Below, piece by piece: positions 12,501 to 25,400 of a DNA stretch of 64,000 nucleotides. The DNA comes from Eutypella sp. D-1. Lineage: Eukaryota; Ascomycota; Sordariomycetes; Xylariales; Diatrypaceae. Under the pieces are notes generated by a model. It saw only the letters and a program-made list of their open reading frames with translations. It was not told the origin of the DNA and searched no databases. The DNA is taken from assembly GCA_023313575.1 (NCBI GenBank), contig JAJTTP010000012.1, positions 744,001 through 808,000 of the forward strand. Reading direction: 5' to 3'. The number at the start of each line of letters is the position of its first letter. Position 1 is the stretch's first letter. A program made the translations under genes and the position numbers.

Positions 12501-12913
12501 CTGCTAAGTCAAGGGCAGCAAAGTAACGTTGGCTAATAAGTATTCAGTGAAATTGGGCGAGATCTCTCTTAGCCAGTAGAGGACACTGAATCCTGTTCAG
12601 CCTGGTTATCGCAGGAACATGATTGAATGTATTAATAACCTTGTCGTCTGAGAGAACTCCTAGTTAGCTCTACGTAGTTAGTAGTGGTGGTAGCGGTGGC
12701 TATGCTAAACATGGCCGCATGACAGGGGTGCAAGGTCGCCCCTTTGGTTTTTCTCCCGGGTCTCTGCGACTGACCCCGCACAGTCGTCGGTCACCTCGTC
12801 CAGACTAGAACGGCAACTATCGAATTCAGTGAGCTAAGACAAACCAGCAATTAAGGAACCGGCCACACGGTAATCTTGAGCTCCTTGCGGCCGGAGAATC
12901 CGGAAATAGAAGA
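6533..12913. other. 6.4-kb gene-poor stretch
   Basis: No frame here shows a protein family, a long codon run or a convincing exon chain. Visible structures are a C10 run at 8621-8630, TACCTAGGTA at 9181-9190, an ACCTAGGTAGGTAGG tract at about 10306-10320 and a GGCT repeat near 9628-9643. A 129-codon frame on the minus strand (11312-10923) has a hydrophobic segment near its C-terminus but starts with TTG and looks isolated. The 5' end must hold the promoter of the coiled-coil gene, and the 3' end that of the gene beginning at 12914. Confidence 0.5.
8621..8630. repeat. C10 homopolymer
   Basis: Ten consecutive C residues follow a CCCCT, giving an almost pure C tract of 15 bases in intergenic DNA. 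This is a simple-sequence tract and its length may be unreliable in assemblies. Confidence 0.9.
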
Positions 12914-14007
12914 ATGGGCGAGTTCGGCGCCGGTGTCGCGGCGCTGCTGGATACGTACGGGAAATGCCTGAACCTGCTCAAGGCGTTCAAGGGCCACCCC
13001 CGTTCCCCGTCCGACGACGGCTCGGCATTGTCCGTTTCGCAATCGCAGCTGCGGAAGTCCATACGCTCGGACAGGTCCCGTGTCCGCGCGGCGTACACGG
13101 CAAGGCTGTACAGGGAAGGGAGTCGTCTTTCACGGGGTGATTGTGAGTACACTGCCGAGCGTGCGAACGATAGACAGTCCTGAAAACTAACCCGATGAAA
13201 GCGCGGTCGAGATCGAAGTTGAAGCACATCCTTGATAAGCTCAAGGGGGCGATCCGTAACATACTGGATATGACCAAGACCCAGCAGCCCGAAATCGACT
13301 ATGCATCTCTGATAAGCCTGTCCAACTCTTCGCGGGTTGATGCTATCAAAACTATGGATGATTTATCACGTAGAATCAACAAGCCGTCTTCGATTAGTCT
13401 CCCTGTGAAGAAAACACTGGGATCATCTTCGACCTCGTCTTCATCTTCAAGGTCGAAGCGCAAGGCGGTCCCAGGGGATAAAGATACCCATAAGCCGAAG
13501 AGTGAGTCGAGCAAGAATAAAAAGACTAAGGAATCGAGCCACCGCCATCAGAAAGCAGCCAAGGCTAGCAAAGCCGTGCGGAAGCCTAATTCTAAGTCGA
13601 CATCGTCGTCGTCGTCGTCGTCGCCGGGCCATCACAGTGCTTCAAGACAGAAGCCTCCGAGGGGACCGCCCAAGCAGAGGGCAGAAGATGACGACCGCGT
13701 CGGGGACCTTCCGCTCGGCTCCGCCGGCACCGGCGCCAGCGCCAGTGCCAGTGCCGGTCCCCGTAAACTGAGGAAAGCGGCGCCGGACGCCAGGACACCC
13801 AACCGCATCTCGTACATTTCCATGTCATCCGGCAGCACGAAGCTAGGCGAGATCCCGCTCCGGAGGTCGCGGCTGGTCTGGAATCCGGACGCGGACGATT
13901 TCGAGTATGGGTTTCGACCAGTGTACCCTTTACACGTGCCCCAGCCTGTGACGGAAGAGAGGCCTGGCTTTTTCAGGCGCATGTTCGGCGCGAGGGAGAA
14001 GGGCTGA
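12914..14007 (+). CDS. Conserved fungal protein of unknown function (Ser-rich)
   Basis: Two exons, 12914-13142 and 13202-14007, encode about 344 residues. The 59-nt intron has a GTGAGT donor, a CTAAC branch site and a phase-1 join that restores the frame exactly. The N-terminal 150 residues are helical and begin GAGVAALLDTYGKCLNLLKA. Later segments are SRSKLKHILDKLKGAIRNIL and YASLISLSNSSRVDAIKTMD. A Ser/Lys-rich disordered middle includes a run of consecutive TCG Ser codons near 13608. The ordered C-terminus contains SMSSGSTKLGEIP and ends in FFRRMFG. To my recollection this N- and C-terminal combination recurs in uncharacterised ascomycete proteins. It lies 1.3 kb upstream of the NLR on the same strand, but any link is speculative. 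Confidence 0.85.
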
Positions 14008-15319
14008 TGTTGCTCGGGTCTTCGAGGTCGATTGGAAATAGATATATTTACCGACAGGCACACATACAGTGAGGTCACTTAACAGTTGAATGTGCTCGGT
14101 GAGATATTGCCTGGATACAATACCTCTGATCAGGTCGTGGGAGCGCCTAGGGATCGCTCAACAGGAGATGGTACCCGATACATATCTTCCTAATCCTCAA
14201 CCCGCATTACCCGCTGTACCGCCATCTCGGGTACGTAATACCTCATCTCTAATGGACGGCCGGTGTATAACGAGGAACCCGTCCATGAAGTTAAAATGCG
14301 TCTGGCTTGACTGGTGAGGATAAACAATCCGCATAAGGGTCAGCGTATATAACGAGCCACCTTCAAAGTTTCCAGGAGGGGTAAGGAAAGCTAGGCACCA
14401 TACCCCTACGCTCTATTATATATACCGATGCACCGGCGGCATGATGCACATACTTTATATGACAGGCCCGGTAGCCAAATCATACTATATTTCATACACG
14501 GGTATAGGGTAGAAGAAGGGAAGTAGCACAGGAAGAAGCAATCTACTAGTTAATCGCACTCTGTTTATTTCGTGTAGTCACCGGCTTTCATGTCCCTATC
14601 CAGTATCGAGCACAGAAGTATCCCGGATATCTAGGGTCTGTTCATTCAACTTCAGGGATGGCTATTTTCATAATTAGCTAAGCGAAATCACTGACTGTGT
14701 AAGGCGGCCTCGTAGAGGATGTGATTAAGTTCAGTACATTGTTAATTTCGATACAGAATCCTGCATATAATTCCACCTGATGATTTAAACGCCAGCAGAC
14801 CCCTCCTGATGCATGAAAAGCTGATATATATGATCCTTCAAGGCTTGGTGTAGTCGCTTTAGTTCCATGTCCTATGATGACAAGAGTTGTGCTCGCGAAA
14901 CCATATAGACCAGGAATCGAAGGTATAGACAGTCACTGGCCTCTTAGATTTCAACCACCTAACTGCACCTCCCCCTCCCCCCCTGCTACCAAAAAAGGAA
15001 CAGGAAGAAGTCCTATGTATATTGTATTTCGAAAACTATCGCTGAGGAGTGGGAACGAAGTTTTCCCTAAACCGGAGTTTATGTTGCATTGCCCCATATC
15101 GGAACTGACGCGGATTGGCAGCATCGCCCCATGTTGCATTATTGCCCGGGCAAGTACAGTTGGTGTTCTGTTAGCCTCAGCGGGGTATAATTTTCACCTA
15201 TCATGAATTGTTTTAATTGTTTCTTTTCCAGCTGTACTTCTGTCCATGGGGCTCCCATTTGTTAAGTGGTTCAATGAAGTCGTATCGTTGATAAAGCATC
15301 ATCTGCCCTGAATCCTAAC
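14008..15319. other. Intergenic region upstream of the NLR, no gene seen
   Basis: This 1.3-kb stretch contains only short frames. The longest, at 14874-15206 on the plus strand, has no recognisable family. AT-rich segments such as TATATATACC near 14418 and the region at about 15190-15260 could serve as promoter DNA for the NLR. Confidence 0.5.
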
Positions 15320-18300
15320 ATGGGACGCATTAAGAACCTGTTTCGGCATTTCAAGGGCACACCTGGACTCCTCAGGGATATCTCTCGGCGCCACAAGAGT
15401 CGCTCCACAGCAGCCCAATTTGCTGCGGAACCGATAGTATGATCCAAGAAAATGGAGTTTCTGAGGCTTGTGCTGATATAGCTACTCACAGACTCAAGCG
15501 ATCGAGCCTAGGATTCAAAATGACGCCGAGTATCAGCCGGAAGAGCGCCCCACAACAACCTCATCGATTGTGAACGAAGACACCACAAATCCGAACGAAG
15601 TATACCCAGAGCTCGAGCGCCGCACAAATGACCCTCCCGCAGGTGATACACATAATCGCATAACTCCTCACCTCGTAGACGAGACGGACGAGACGGACGA
15701 GATAGACGAGCCGTTTGTTTGGGGTAAACCCTGGGCTGAAGCGTACCGAAGAGTCAAGGAAGACCCAGAGCATTCCCAGTTACTGATGGCGTTCGAAAGA
15801 TACCTGAGTAAGGAAGGACAGACAACAGTGAATGGTAAGGATGATGGAGAAATACGAGAAAATCAGAAACTACCTACTAGTCAGAGTGCTAAGGCTGGCT
15901 CGAAATAGTAGATCAACCCAGTTCCGAAGCTGCTTGCGATAACAGTGATGCAAGACGTCTCAGAACTATTCGATCACTGGCTAAAAGTGAGCTCTAAGCC
16001 TTGAAAGATGCCCATCTTTGTTTCTGGATAAGTGGACGGCCCATTGTCGTTCGGGATGCCGTTCTCAAAGCCATTCAGCTTGTTTCGAAATTTAAACTTC
16101 TCATCGAACGGGCCATTTCAGCCGAGCCGCATGCTGCGTTGGCCTGGGCGGGCATTATGACTATATTTCCGGTAAGACATCTTTATCATCAATATTTTTA
16201 CTCATGTGTAACCACTATTGCTGGCAGATACTGGAAAATGCCTTTCAACAAGATGAAGACGCCGCGGACGGCCTCAGCAGCATCATGTTTCTTCTTATTC
16301 GCTACCAAAGCGTTCAGGATTCAATCCTATCCAGTGATATTTTGACAACGAGGTAAATGTTGCACCTGCGGGAAAGGAGTTCCAATGGCTGGAGACTGAC
16401 CGTTGCCAGTGAGCCTGGAAGTACACGTCAAATCCTTCGCGGCATTAAAGATACGCTTGTGGATATTTACGAGCAAGTTTATATCTATCAGATCCGCTTT
16501 ATACTGCATTTCACAAGAAACAAATTTCTCCGTGTTCTAAGAGACACCATTATCGCGGATGGTTGGAAAGAAAGGTGGGAGACCATCAAGTCAATGAGTG
16601 AAGTTCTTGACCAAGCCGTACAAGACCGAGTCAGCTCAAGGACAATGAAAATCTGGAAGGAAGCCAGCCAAATCAATACGAGGACTGAGCAAATTCAGGC
16701 TTTGCAGAAACAGACGATGGAAGCTGTGCAGGTGAGATTTCTTGGAGCTCATGGATCTTACCCCACGTCCGCATGCTAACCTATGTTTCTATTGAAGACG
16801 GGCTACGAAACAGATCTCCTACTGTCGTTGCCATTTGCTGGCAATGCCACGTTCGATTCAGCCGAGGTTCTGGGCGTAGAAGCCCCTTGCTTGGCTGGAA
16901 CGCAGCATCGCATTTTAAGTGAGATTCAGCGCTGGGCTGAGAGCCCGACCAGTGAGCCAATCTTGTGGCTATACGGAATGGCCGGGACAGGTAAAACAAG
17001 TGTTGCACTTACTGTCGCGAAAGCCTTGAATGACAGGCAGCCGTTTGCGCACGAATTCTCATCAGCAAGCACCGCGTTCCTTGGCGCCAGCTTTTTCTTC
17101 AAGCAAGGCGACGCTACTAGGAATGGAATCAAGACGTTCTTCCCCACCCTTGCTAGATGCCTGGTGCAAAGTTTCCCTGACCTCAAGCCAGCTATCGTTC
17201 GCGCGATCAATGACGAACTAGGGATTGGAACAAAAGCGCCGCAGCAACAATTTGACCACCTTATCATTAATCCGGTCTCCATGCTTGACAGTAAAACCCT
17301 TGTACCAATACGACCGGTGGTTGTGGTGGATGCACTAGATGAGTGTATGAACAGAGCGGAAATAAATTTGTTGATTGATCTACTCACGGGCCTGGAAAAA
17401 CTCCATCAAATTCAACTACGTTTTCTGATCACCAGCAGACGCGACGATCACATCGTCCGAAGCTTTGAGCGCCACCCAAGTTTATATCGCGCGTTACCTC
17501 TTGAAAAGATCGAAATGCACGTCGAAAAACATTCGACGAAGGACGACATCACTTTATACCTCGAACACAGGTTGACCGAAATAGCCCATAAGCATCAGAT
17601 TACGCCAAAGTGGATCGATGAGGCTGGCATCAACCAGCTTAAGGAGAAGGCCGATGGCTTGTTCATCTATGCGGCTACCGCCTGTCGTTTCCTAGACCAT
17701 GACTTTTTCTACGACGAGAAGGGCAGACAGGAGCGCTTAGATCAGATCCTGCAAGACGATGGAGAGCGAGAAAGCCCTCAACACAAGGTGGATGAGATAT
17801 ATATCAAGGTGTTGTCGAACCCCAAGCTTGATGCGCCTCCAAAAGCAAGAGACAGATTTTTCGCAGATACAGGGAAATTGCTTGGCTTTATCGCCGTTCT
17901 TTTCGAACCTCTCCCTGTTCGATGCCTCGGGAAACTAGTTCTCCTTCAAAGAGAGCCCCTGAACTCGTTGCTGAAATGGCTCCATTCTATTTTGAGCATT
18001 CCGCAAGATGAGGCCTCTCCTGTTGGCCTCGTCCACTTATCATTTCGGGATTTCATTCTAGATCAACACCGACCGAAACAACTTCCTTTCCGCGTCAATG
18101 AAGCTGCAATGCACAATGAGATATTCGGGCGTTGTCTTGATCTCATGTCAGCCGAACTTCATCAGGACATTTGCAATCTTGTGAGGCCAGGAATCCTCGC
18201 TTCTGAAGTATCGAAAAGCGAAAGAGATCAAAACATACCGCAGTATCTCCGATACGCATGCCGGTATTGGGTGGACCACCTCTCCAAAGTCGACAACGAC

Positions 18301-20956
18301 TGTGCCATTGCACTTGGGCTTTGTGATGGCGGGGCCATCCATGCATTTCTCCAGAAAAGCTTTTTGTTCTGGCTCGAGACGATGAGCCTCATACGAGAAG
18401 TACCGGCCACTGGTCTCATCATCAATCACTTACAATCATTAGTAAAGGTGAGCTCGGAAGCCATTCGATTACTTAATTGAGCTCATAGACTAATATGGCA
18501 ACCTGTAATTACATCCCTAGTCCTCCGAACATCCACAACTATCTTCCTTCATCGATGATGCGAAGCGATTCGTCTCGAGGAATAGATGGATTATCGGACA
18601 TGCACCGTTGCAAATATACGCATCATCGCTCACCTTCAGCCCACGGACAAGCATAATACGGTCCCAATTCCAGCATTTAAGGCCTTCTCAACTTCAAAAT
18701 CCACCGGGTCCTTGGGTCATTCAGGAGCCGGCCACAGAAGAAAACTGGACTCCCGCACTGGATGGACTCAAAGGCCATGAGTCTAATGTTGGTTGTCTCG
18801 CGTTCTCACCTGTGGATGACTTCATTGCGTCTGCTGCGTCAGACTGTACAATCAGACTATGGAATTCGACTACAGGGACTGAACAATTCAAATTTCACGG
18901 CGAGGAGTACCCTACGTGTATTACCTTTTCACCCGATGGCAGGTTCATTGCTTGTTGCTTCCCCGTTGAGAAATTTATAAGAGTAATCGAGTTCGCAAAA
19001 GGAAGGGTAATCGATCTGTGGTCATCTTCTTGGAAAGTTACCTTTCTACCCCAAAGCAACACTATGTTGGCATCGAATGCCACTGACAAACTTCGAATAT
19101 TTGATATCGAGGAAGGACAGGAGATTCATACAGTCGACATTTCGGGCTTCAAATATTCGAAATTTTCGCCCAACGGTGCGTTCGCATTTCTCAAATCTAC
19201 GGAAAGAAACCGGGTTGAGATATGGAGTACGGAGAAACGAAAAATTATAAGCAAGTGGGAATTACCTGATAAAGAAACTTTCAAGGAAATGGCATTCTCA
19301 ATGGATGGAAAGACAATGGTATCGGCCTCAATCGACAACACAGTAACAACGCGCGATCTTACCACTGGAAGAAAACGCCACAAATTTCATTACTCACGGA
19401 CACAAGTACGCAGTCTTACATTTTCTCCCGCGGATGGGGAAACGGTGGCTATTGCATTCGAAAATGGCGATATTGAACTACGTAATGCAGATGCTTGGAC
19501 TTTAATATGGCGCTTCCAGAATTATGCCGCTTGCCATAACCTGAAATTCTCCCGGGATGGTAAAATTCTCGGGTCGACACTCATGTACCAAGGTGATGTT
19601 TGTAAAATTCAGTTGTGGGATACGACAGTGAACACTACTAGCGAAATAGTTGATGAGGCTCCGCTACAACTCATCGACAAATTCTCATTTTGGCCGGGCA
19701 CTGACTATTTGGTGGTTAACCGTCTCTTTCCGGCCGGAGGCAGGATTTGGGACACGGCTCAAGAATATCAGGAGTCGCTACCCATCAATAATTTGGAGTC
19801 AATCGGAGTCTCTCCTGATGGGAAATTAGCGAGTCTGGTGGGTTCACAAGCTGCCCAGCTTTGGGATTGGCAATTCACCCAACAGCATGATCTTGGTGTG
19901 GAAGGCATTGAAAGAATCATCTTCTCCCCCGACAGCAGCCGTATGGCCTTGCTTCTAACACAATCCGGGGTTCGAGTAATTGATAGCATGACCTTTGAGG
20001 AGGTTACGACACTAGATGTCAAAAATGTGTCGACTTTTGAATTCTCACCAAATGGGCAGGTCGCAGTTACATATTCGGGTTCCGCCTCGGACAGAGAATT
20101 AACCCAATTATGGGACCTCGAATCAGGTAGGCAACTGACAGCATTGCTGCCATTTGGATGGTTTCAGTGGGCCACATTCTCGCCTGATGGACAGTTCGTT
20201 GCTGTAACAGGGCAGCTGAGACGGCAGGGTGGACGTTTCGCTACGGTGTTGCTGGAAACCATGACGGGCAGAGAAGTGGACATCCTACCGAATGATTATG
20301 GTATCATCGTAACTGTCGCATTCCAACCCGGAACAAATTCTATTGCTATCACATCCCACTACGTCGCACATTTAAAGATTGTGGTGTGGGAAATAGCCCC
20401 TTCTGGTATGAAAACTAGGCTTTTCATTCGCGATAAATTTTCTTCCGATGGAAATCTATTCGAAGGCACCCTGGCCGGACACCAACACACCTTGGCAATT
20501 TCGGCGACGGGAATGCTTGCGACTACCATACTTGGAATGAGAACCCCTGGGTGCACTGTCTATTTGTGGGACATTACGACGGACTCCGAGATTGGCAGAT
20601 ATGACTTCTCTGGAGAACCACAATTCCTCAACTTTTCCGATGATCTACGCTCCTTGGATTCAGACAGAGGGCGACTCCCATTACCGCTTTCGCCTCCCCA
20701 TGATGATGATATTAATCCAGAGGAGGTAGAGAATAGTCATCGAAGCTGCTTGTACGTCGGTGCGCAGTGGGTTATGCAAGGACACGATAGGATCCTTTGG
20801 CTTCCGCCGGGCTACGTGACACATGATGTTGCTGTACAAGGAGGTGCCATCGTACTTAAGCACGCCAGGGGCCTTAAGTATATCAAATTTGACCTCGAAA
20901 AAATACCGAGATCAGCGAACCGAGGCCGGCTGGAGCTTTTGCCCCAGCCCGAATGA
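15320..20956 (+). CDS. NACHT-WD40 NLR-like receptor, with an in-frame TAA
   Basis: Seven exons join in frame: 15320-15436, 15492-15834, 15894-16171, 16228-16352, 16410-16731, 16798-18447 and 18521-20956 (about 1756 codons). Exons 1-5 give the fungal NACHT-associated N-terminal domain, with the conserved SAEPHAALAWAG at exon 3. Exon 6 holds the NACHT NTPase, with Walker A GMAGTGKT at about residues 455-462 and Walker B VVVVDALDE near 572. Exon 7 holds many divergent WD40-type repeats, such as GCLAFSP and TIRLWN. Proteins of this build are intracellular STAND receptors in fungal nonself recognition. In the exon 3 frame a TAA occurs at 15995-15997 (codon 188). It interrupts sequence that otherwise aligns with the family, so the gene may be a pseudogene. 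Alternatively, a 164-nt intron from 15835 to 15998 would remove the stop and keep the frame. Confidence 0.85.
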
Positions 20957-22459
20957 TATCTCGCACACCACTCCTCATTATACCTCCCTCATAGGTTCCG
21001 GTACTTCGCTGCGACGTCAAGACACGGATATGATAGGACGGGGAATGATGGGGCCATGAAATTGAATGTTAGCCAAGGAAAACGGGCGAGATCCCTCGTT
21101 TCCTAGGTGGCGTGGCCGTATGCACTGAGATTTGGTACTATTTGGTGCTGCTCTAGGCAGTAGTTCTGAAAGGGAGGAGGGCGTTTGCAAGTCAGATTGA
21201 ATTTGGGTTACCGCATTTCATATATGTGTATTTGCTTTTGGAATGTAGCAAAACAAAATAACAATCAGCTTATTGTCTCTTTCTTAAACACATGAGGTCT
21301 CTACTTGAAGTCAGTGGGAACAGCCAGTTGAGGCTCTTTAAGTGGGGCCAGGATAGGGGGAAGGGGAGGCTAAAAGGAAGTACCCTCCATAACCTTAAGC
21401 CACAGTTTTTCTTTAGCCACAGTAACGATACCGTATATTAATACGTCTGCTGAAAAAAATACTTGACCTTAGCAATACTTATAGCGTACGCTTTCGTAGC
21501 CCTTCGACTTGGTAATGCTGAAGTACAGTAAAATACATTTGATGTTCACAGTCTGGTATGGCTCCGGGGCTAAGAGGTTACTTACTTTTGGTACTAGCCT
21601 TCGTAGCAGAGTAGAGCAAGGACCTCAAGATCGCCTGGGTACATACAAAGTGTCCCCAAGGAAGGTATACACAACCAGAGGTAAACTCAAAGTACAAACA
21701 AACATGCGAAAATCCCTTTTTATTAAATATTACACATGCTTATTTTTTTTCCTGTCTTTCTCGTTTTATCTTTTCTTTCTCTTTATGTTTATTACTAGTT
21801 ATCGTTATCATTATGAACTTGGGACATGCCGAAGCCGAAGCTGAGACTGAGCCCGGGTCTCGCAAGCCAGCCGGCAAGGAGGAGGAGGGCTGGGGGCCGA
21901 CCCGCCTGTGTGATACACCGATTTTACCCATGAACCCGCGCTTTAACATCTATTATTTCTATCTAACCCCAGCCAGCCAATCGGTTCCCAATTAGAAAAA
22001 GAAATCAGAAAATAAAAAACCCCGACGTTGACCCGCATCTCCCCGGTGTGTGTGGGTGATATGAACAAAGCCAAGCGCTCCCTCTTCTTCATCATGTATG
22101 CCCGTGCAAAATGCGGTCGTCGCTGCATGTCCCGCGCCCCCCCTTTCCTATCGATGGTCTGGAGAGGGTGGAGTGGTCGTGGACGTGGTGGGGCTGGGGG
22201 CAGAGATCTTCCAGAGACTCGATTTCCTCACGGCGTCGCTCGCGGAGAACGATCTCGTTGAGAACAGCGAATTCTGCTTCTTCGTGTTCTTCATTTCACT
22301 ACGCCCTTCTTCTTCTTCTTCTTCTTCCTCGTGGCGGTCCGCCGCCGCCGCCATTCGCGGTGATGGTGGTGGTATTAGTAGTGGCGGTGGTAGTGGTAGT
22401 GGTGGTGGTGGTGGTAGTAGCTGTTGCTGCGGTGTTGCCGTGAGCGGCACGCTGTTTTC
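20957..22459. other. Convergent intergenic region between NLR and 5-phosphatase
   Basis: This 1.5-kb stretch holds the 3' flanks of the NLR (+) and the inositol phosphatase (-). It contains a CTT trinucleotide tract at about 22308-22330 and G/T-rich trinucleotide repeats at about 22360-22425. A Pro-rich minus-strand frame at 22450-22148 reads these repeats and is probably 3' UTR. A T-rich tract lies near 21720-21800. No further gene is supported. Confidence 0.55.
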
Positions 22460-25400
22460 CTATTCCACGTGCCGGCTCGGGCTCCGGCGAATTTTCTTAG
22501 AGTCCTTCTCTTGGATTAAACCCTGGCTGGTGGCCTGGTCATAGCCGATCAAGTTCATGAGGTAATTAAGCCTATTTAACAGTTGGTTAGCTATACTGGT
22601 GTACCAGAATATGAAAAAAAAAAGGATATAAAAAGGATACGTACTTCTCCTCCTGGGCCTCCTTCTCCCGGAAGGCCTCAAACCGCTGCTGGCAGTCAGC
22701 CCACGCGAGGATGCGTTCGCGGGCGGAGACGGATTTGACGGTGAACTTGAAGCGGCCGGTGACGGGGCGGTGGTCGGAGACGCGGACCTCGTGGCGACGG
22801 TAGTCGACCTGGTTGATGCGGCCGCCGCCGCGGTGCAGGAGGCGATCGCACCAGGCGGGCGAGCGGCGTTTCTCGCTGGTGTCGTAGTTGTCGGTGCCGA
22901 CGTCGTACTTGTACGTCGGCGCGAAGGTGATGGGGGACTCGTCGAAGGCGCGCAGCTTGAACGCCGGGTTCCGGCGCCGCGCCACCAGCAGCTGGTCGCG
23001 GTCCAGCAGCTTCGCGAGGTTGCCGGCCTTGACGGCGTTCACGACCGTGTCGCGCGACATCGTGTCGATGCGGTAATTGAGGTCGCCGTTCAAGAGGCAG
23101 AGCTCGTGGTCCAGGATCATGGTGCCGTCGCCTCCCCCGGTGTAGCTATCGATCCGGACGGCGGGGTCCAGCTCGGGCTGGAACACGGCCGTCTCCAAGA
23201 TTTCCTTGATGTCGTTGTGTCGCGCGTTTGCCTGACTTTGGCCGGCTGCCAAATGACAGTTGATGAAGCAGAGCGATGTGTCGTCCACCATAAAACGGAC
23301 CACGATCGCTCCTTTGTTGCCGTGCAAGCCGCCCATGCCGCGTTTGATCTGAGAGCTGCTGAGATTTCGGATTCGGCCGTGGATGCTTGATTTAACGAAT
23401 ATGCAGGTAAACAACCCGACGAGGGTTGCGGTGTGTAACAAGTGATAAAGCGTATCGGCGGGCATATAGTCATCGAGGCTCCGGACTAGAAAGTCTCTCC
23501 AGTCTCGATACTGGTGGCTCATCCTTTCCTGATCGGTCACCGGGTCCTTCTTCTTCGATTTGAAAAGTCGCTTCGCTGTGGCAGTCTTATCCTCCAGATC
23601 GACCAGTTCTTGAAAGCCGAAGATAAGTATATCTGGAGTCCCGCTCGACTGTAAGAGGTTTTGAATGAAGATGGAATCTGATTGGGAGTTCCGGAGGCTG
23701 CTTGGGGTCGAAGCGCCAGCATTCCACGTCATGACAAGGACTTTGAGGTCTTCAAATGTGCAATACTGGGTATCGATGGCCTTCATCTCCGCTTCGAGGA
23801 AGTCGTCTTGTAGCAAACCATCCCACGATCGCAAAACATTGTCTGCGCCGAGCGAAATAAGCTGGTAGCGGTCAATGTAGTAGAAGCTCGACGGGTCCGC
23901 GATAATCTTTAAGACAGGGTCCTTGTGCGCCTGGAAATCCTTCTTCACCATCCACGGTGACTTCTCGACATCGTAAATGCAGATTTTCCCACTATTGTAA
24001 CCAGCCCATATATGTTGACCAACGCCAGCTAACGAGTTAATTTTGTAATTGCTTACCGTGAGCACACTCAGACATGTATAGTTGCTCGCCGAATAGATGC
24101 TGACCTTGCCATCTGCATGGCCAAAGAACACCTTGCCCGGCTGCGACTTGAGGAGAGTTCCTGAGGTAACTTCTCCTGCGCCTTCGGAGATTAAGGGCCG
24201 CACGAGTACCTGGACCTGAGACCTCCCGTCGACTGTAGGATTGAATATGCGGATTTCCTTTCCAGTGGCATGCCAGAGGTCTTCTCCGACAATCATAGAG
24301 AACGTATGCCCTCGGGGGAGCCTGAATGTCTGGGCGGGATTGGTGTGCAGGTTTGGCAAGCCGTCGCTGTCCGGCCCCCAGACATGTAGAGTACCACTCT
24401 CATCTAAGGTCCACATTTCGTTATAGTGTTTGAATATCTTGGTGACTTCGAATCGCCCATGGGCACCTGGCTTGCTAGCAACGAGACCCTGGGTTCCCAC
24501 ATCAATCTCCATGAGTTCCCCGATATTGTTGCCGACCCATATACTCGTGCTCTCGTACCGGATATCCAAAGTGGGCTTGAACCTGACCGAGGTTGCTTTC
24601 ACTCCTTCGCCGTGTGCGAGACCCATCAACTGCTCGCCGTCCAGCATGTTCCAAACCCGCGTGATATTACCTCCGGTGCACACGTACGACCCACAAACAT
24701 CAAATACTCTCGTATCATGCTTCGTATGTATCTCATGAACACCCTGTTTTGAGAAAGGGCTTCGCCGGTTTATTTTAGTAGTATCTGGATAAGTAGTATT
24801 TATCTGCGTCGACACTGCGGGGGGCACTGTCGATGGTCCTGGCGGCCTATCAAACTGTTGCTCTGTTTTCACTTCCGTGCTGATCTTTCTCGAGGGCTCG
24901 CGTAATTCGGTGGGCGTTCTATCAGATGTCCTATCTACGGTCATAGACCTATTGTGTGTCCGAGAGGGCGGTGGCGCGAATTGCGTTGTGGGATTCGAGA
25001 CTACTCTCTTCGCTTGAGAAGGATCCAACGCGGGGTCCACAGTGGCGTTCGATGTGATTACCCCAGGCCTTGGGGGGCGAGGCGGCGCTTTAGGTACGGG
25101 ATTCATGGAGGGAATGCGGGCTGGCTCAGGCTCTGCGGTTGTCTGAGGTCGAGCTGGTAGAGACGGGGGTTCCATGGGCGACCTTGGCTGTGTGTTCGAG
25201 TCCTGATCTCGCCTTCTGTTTGCGACTGAAGGGTGAACAGGAGGTGGCTCGAAACTGGAGGGCGTAGGCAACGTGGCAGTCCTGGTCAACTGCGTCTTTG
25301 GTGGTTGGTAGGAGAGCGGGCGTGGCGGCCGAGCTGGGAGTACTGGCGGCTCATCGTCGTCGCTAGCCGGGGGGCTATTAAAGGGGGAGCGCTGATCAGC

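Noticed and set aside
22148..22450. Pro-rich 100-codon frame downstream of the 5-phosphatase
   Set aside because: It reads trinucleotide repeats just beyond the stop codon of the gene and is most likely 3' UTR.
22770..23390. 206-codon plus-strand frame
   Set aside because: It is antisense to the catalytic domain of the inositol 5-phosphatase and has no family signature.
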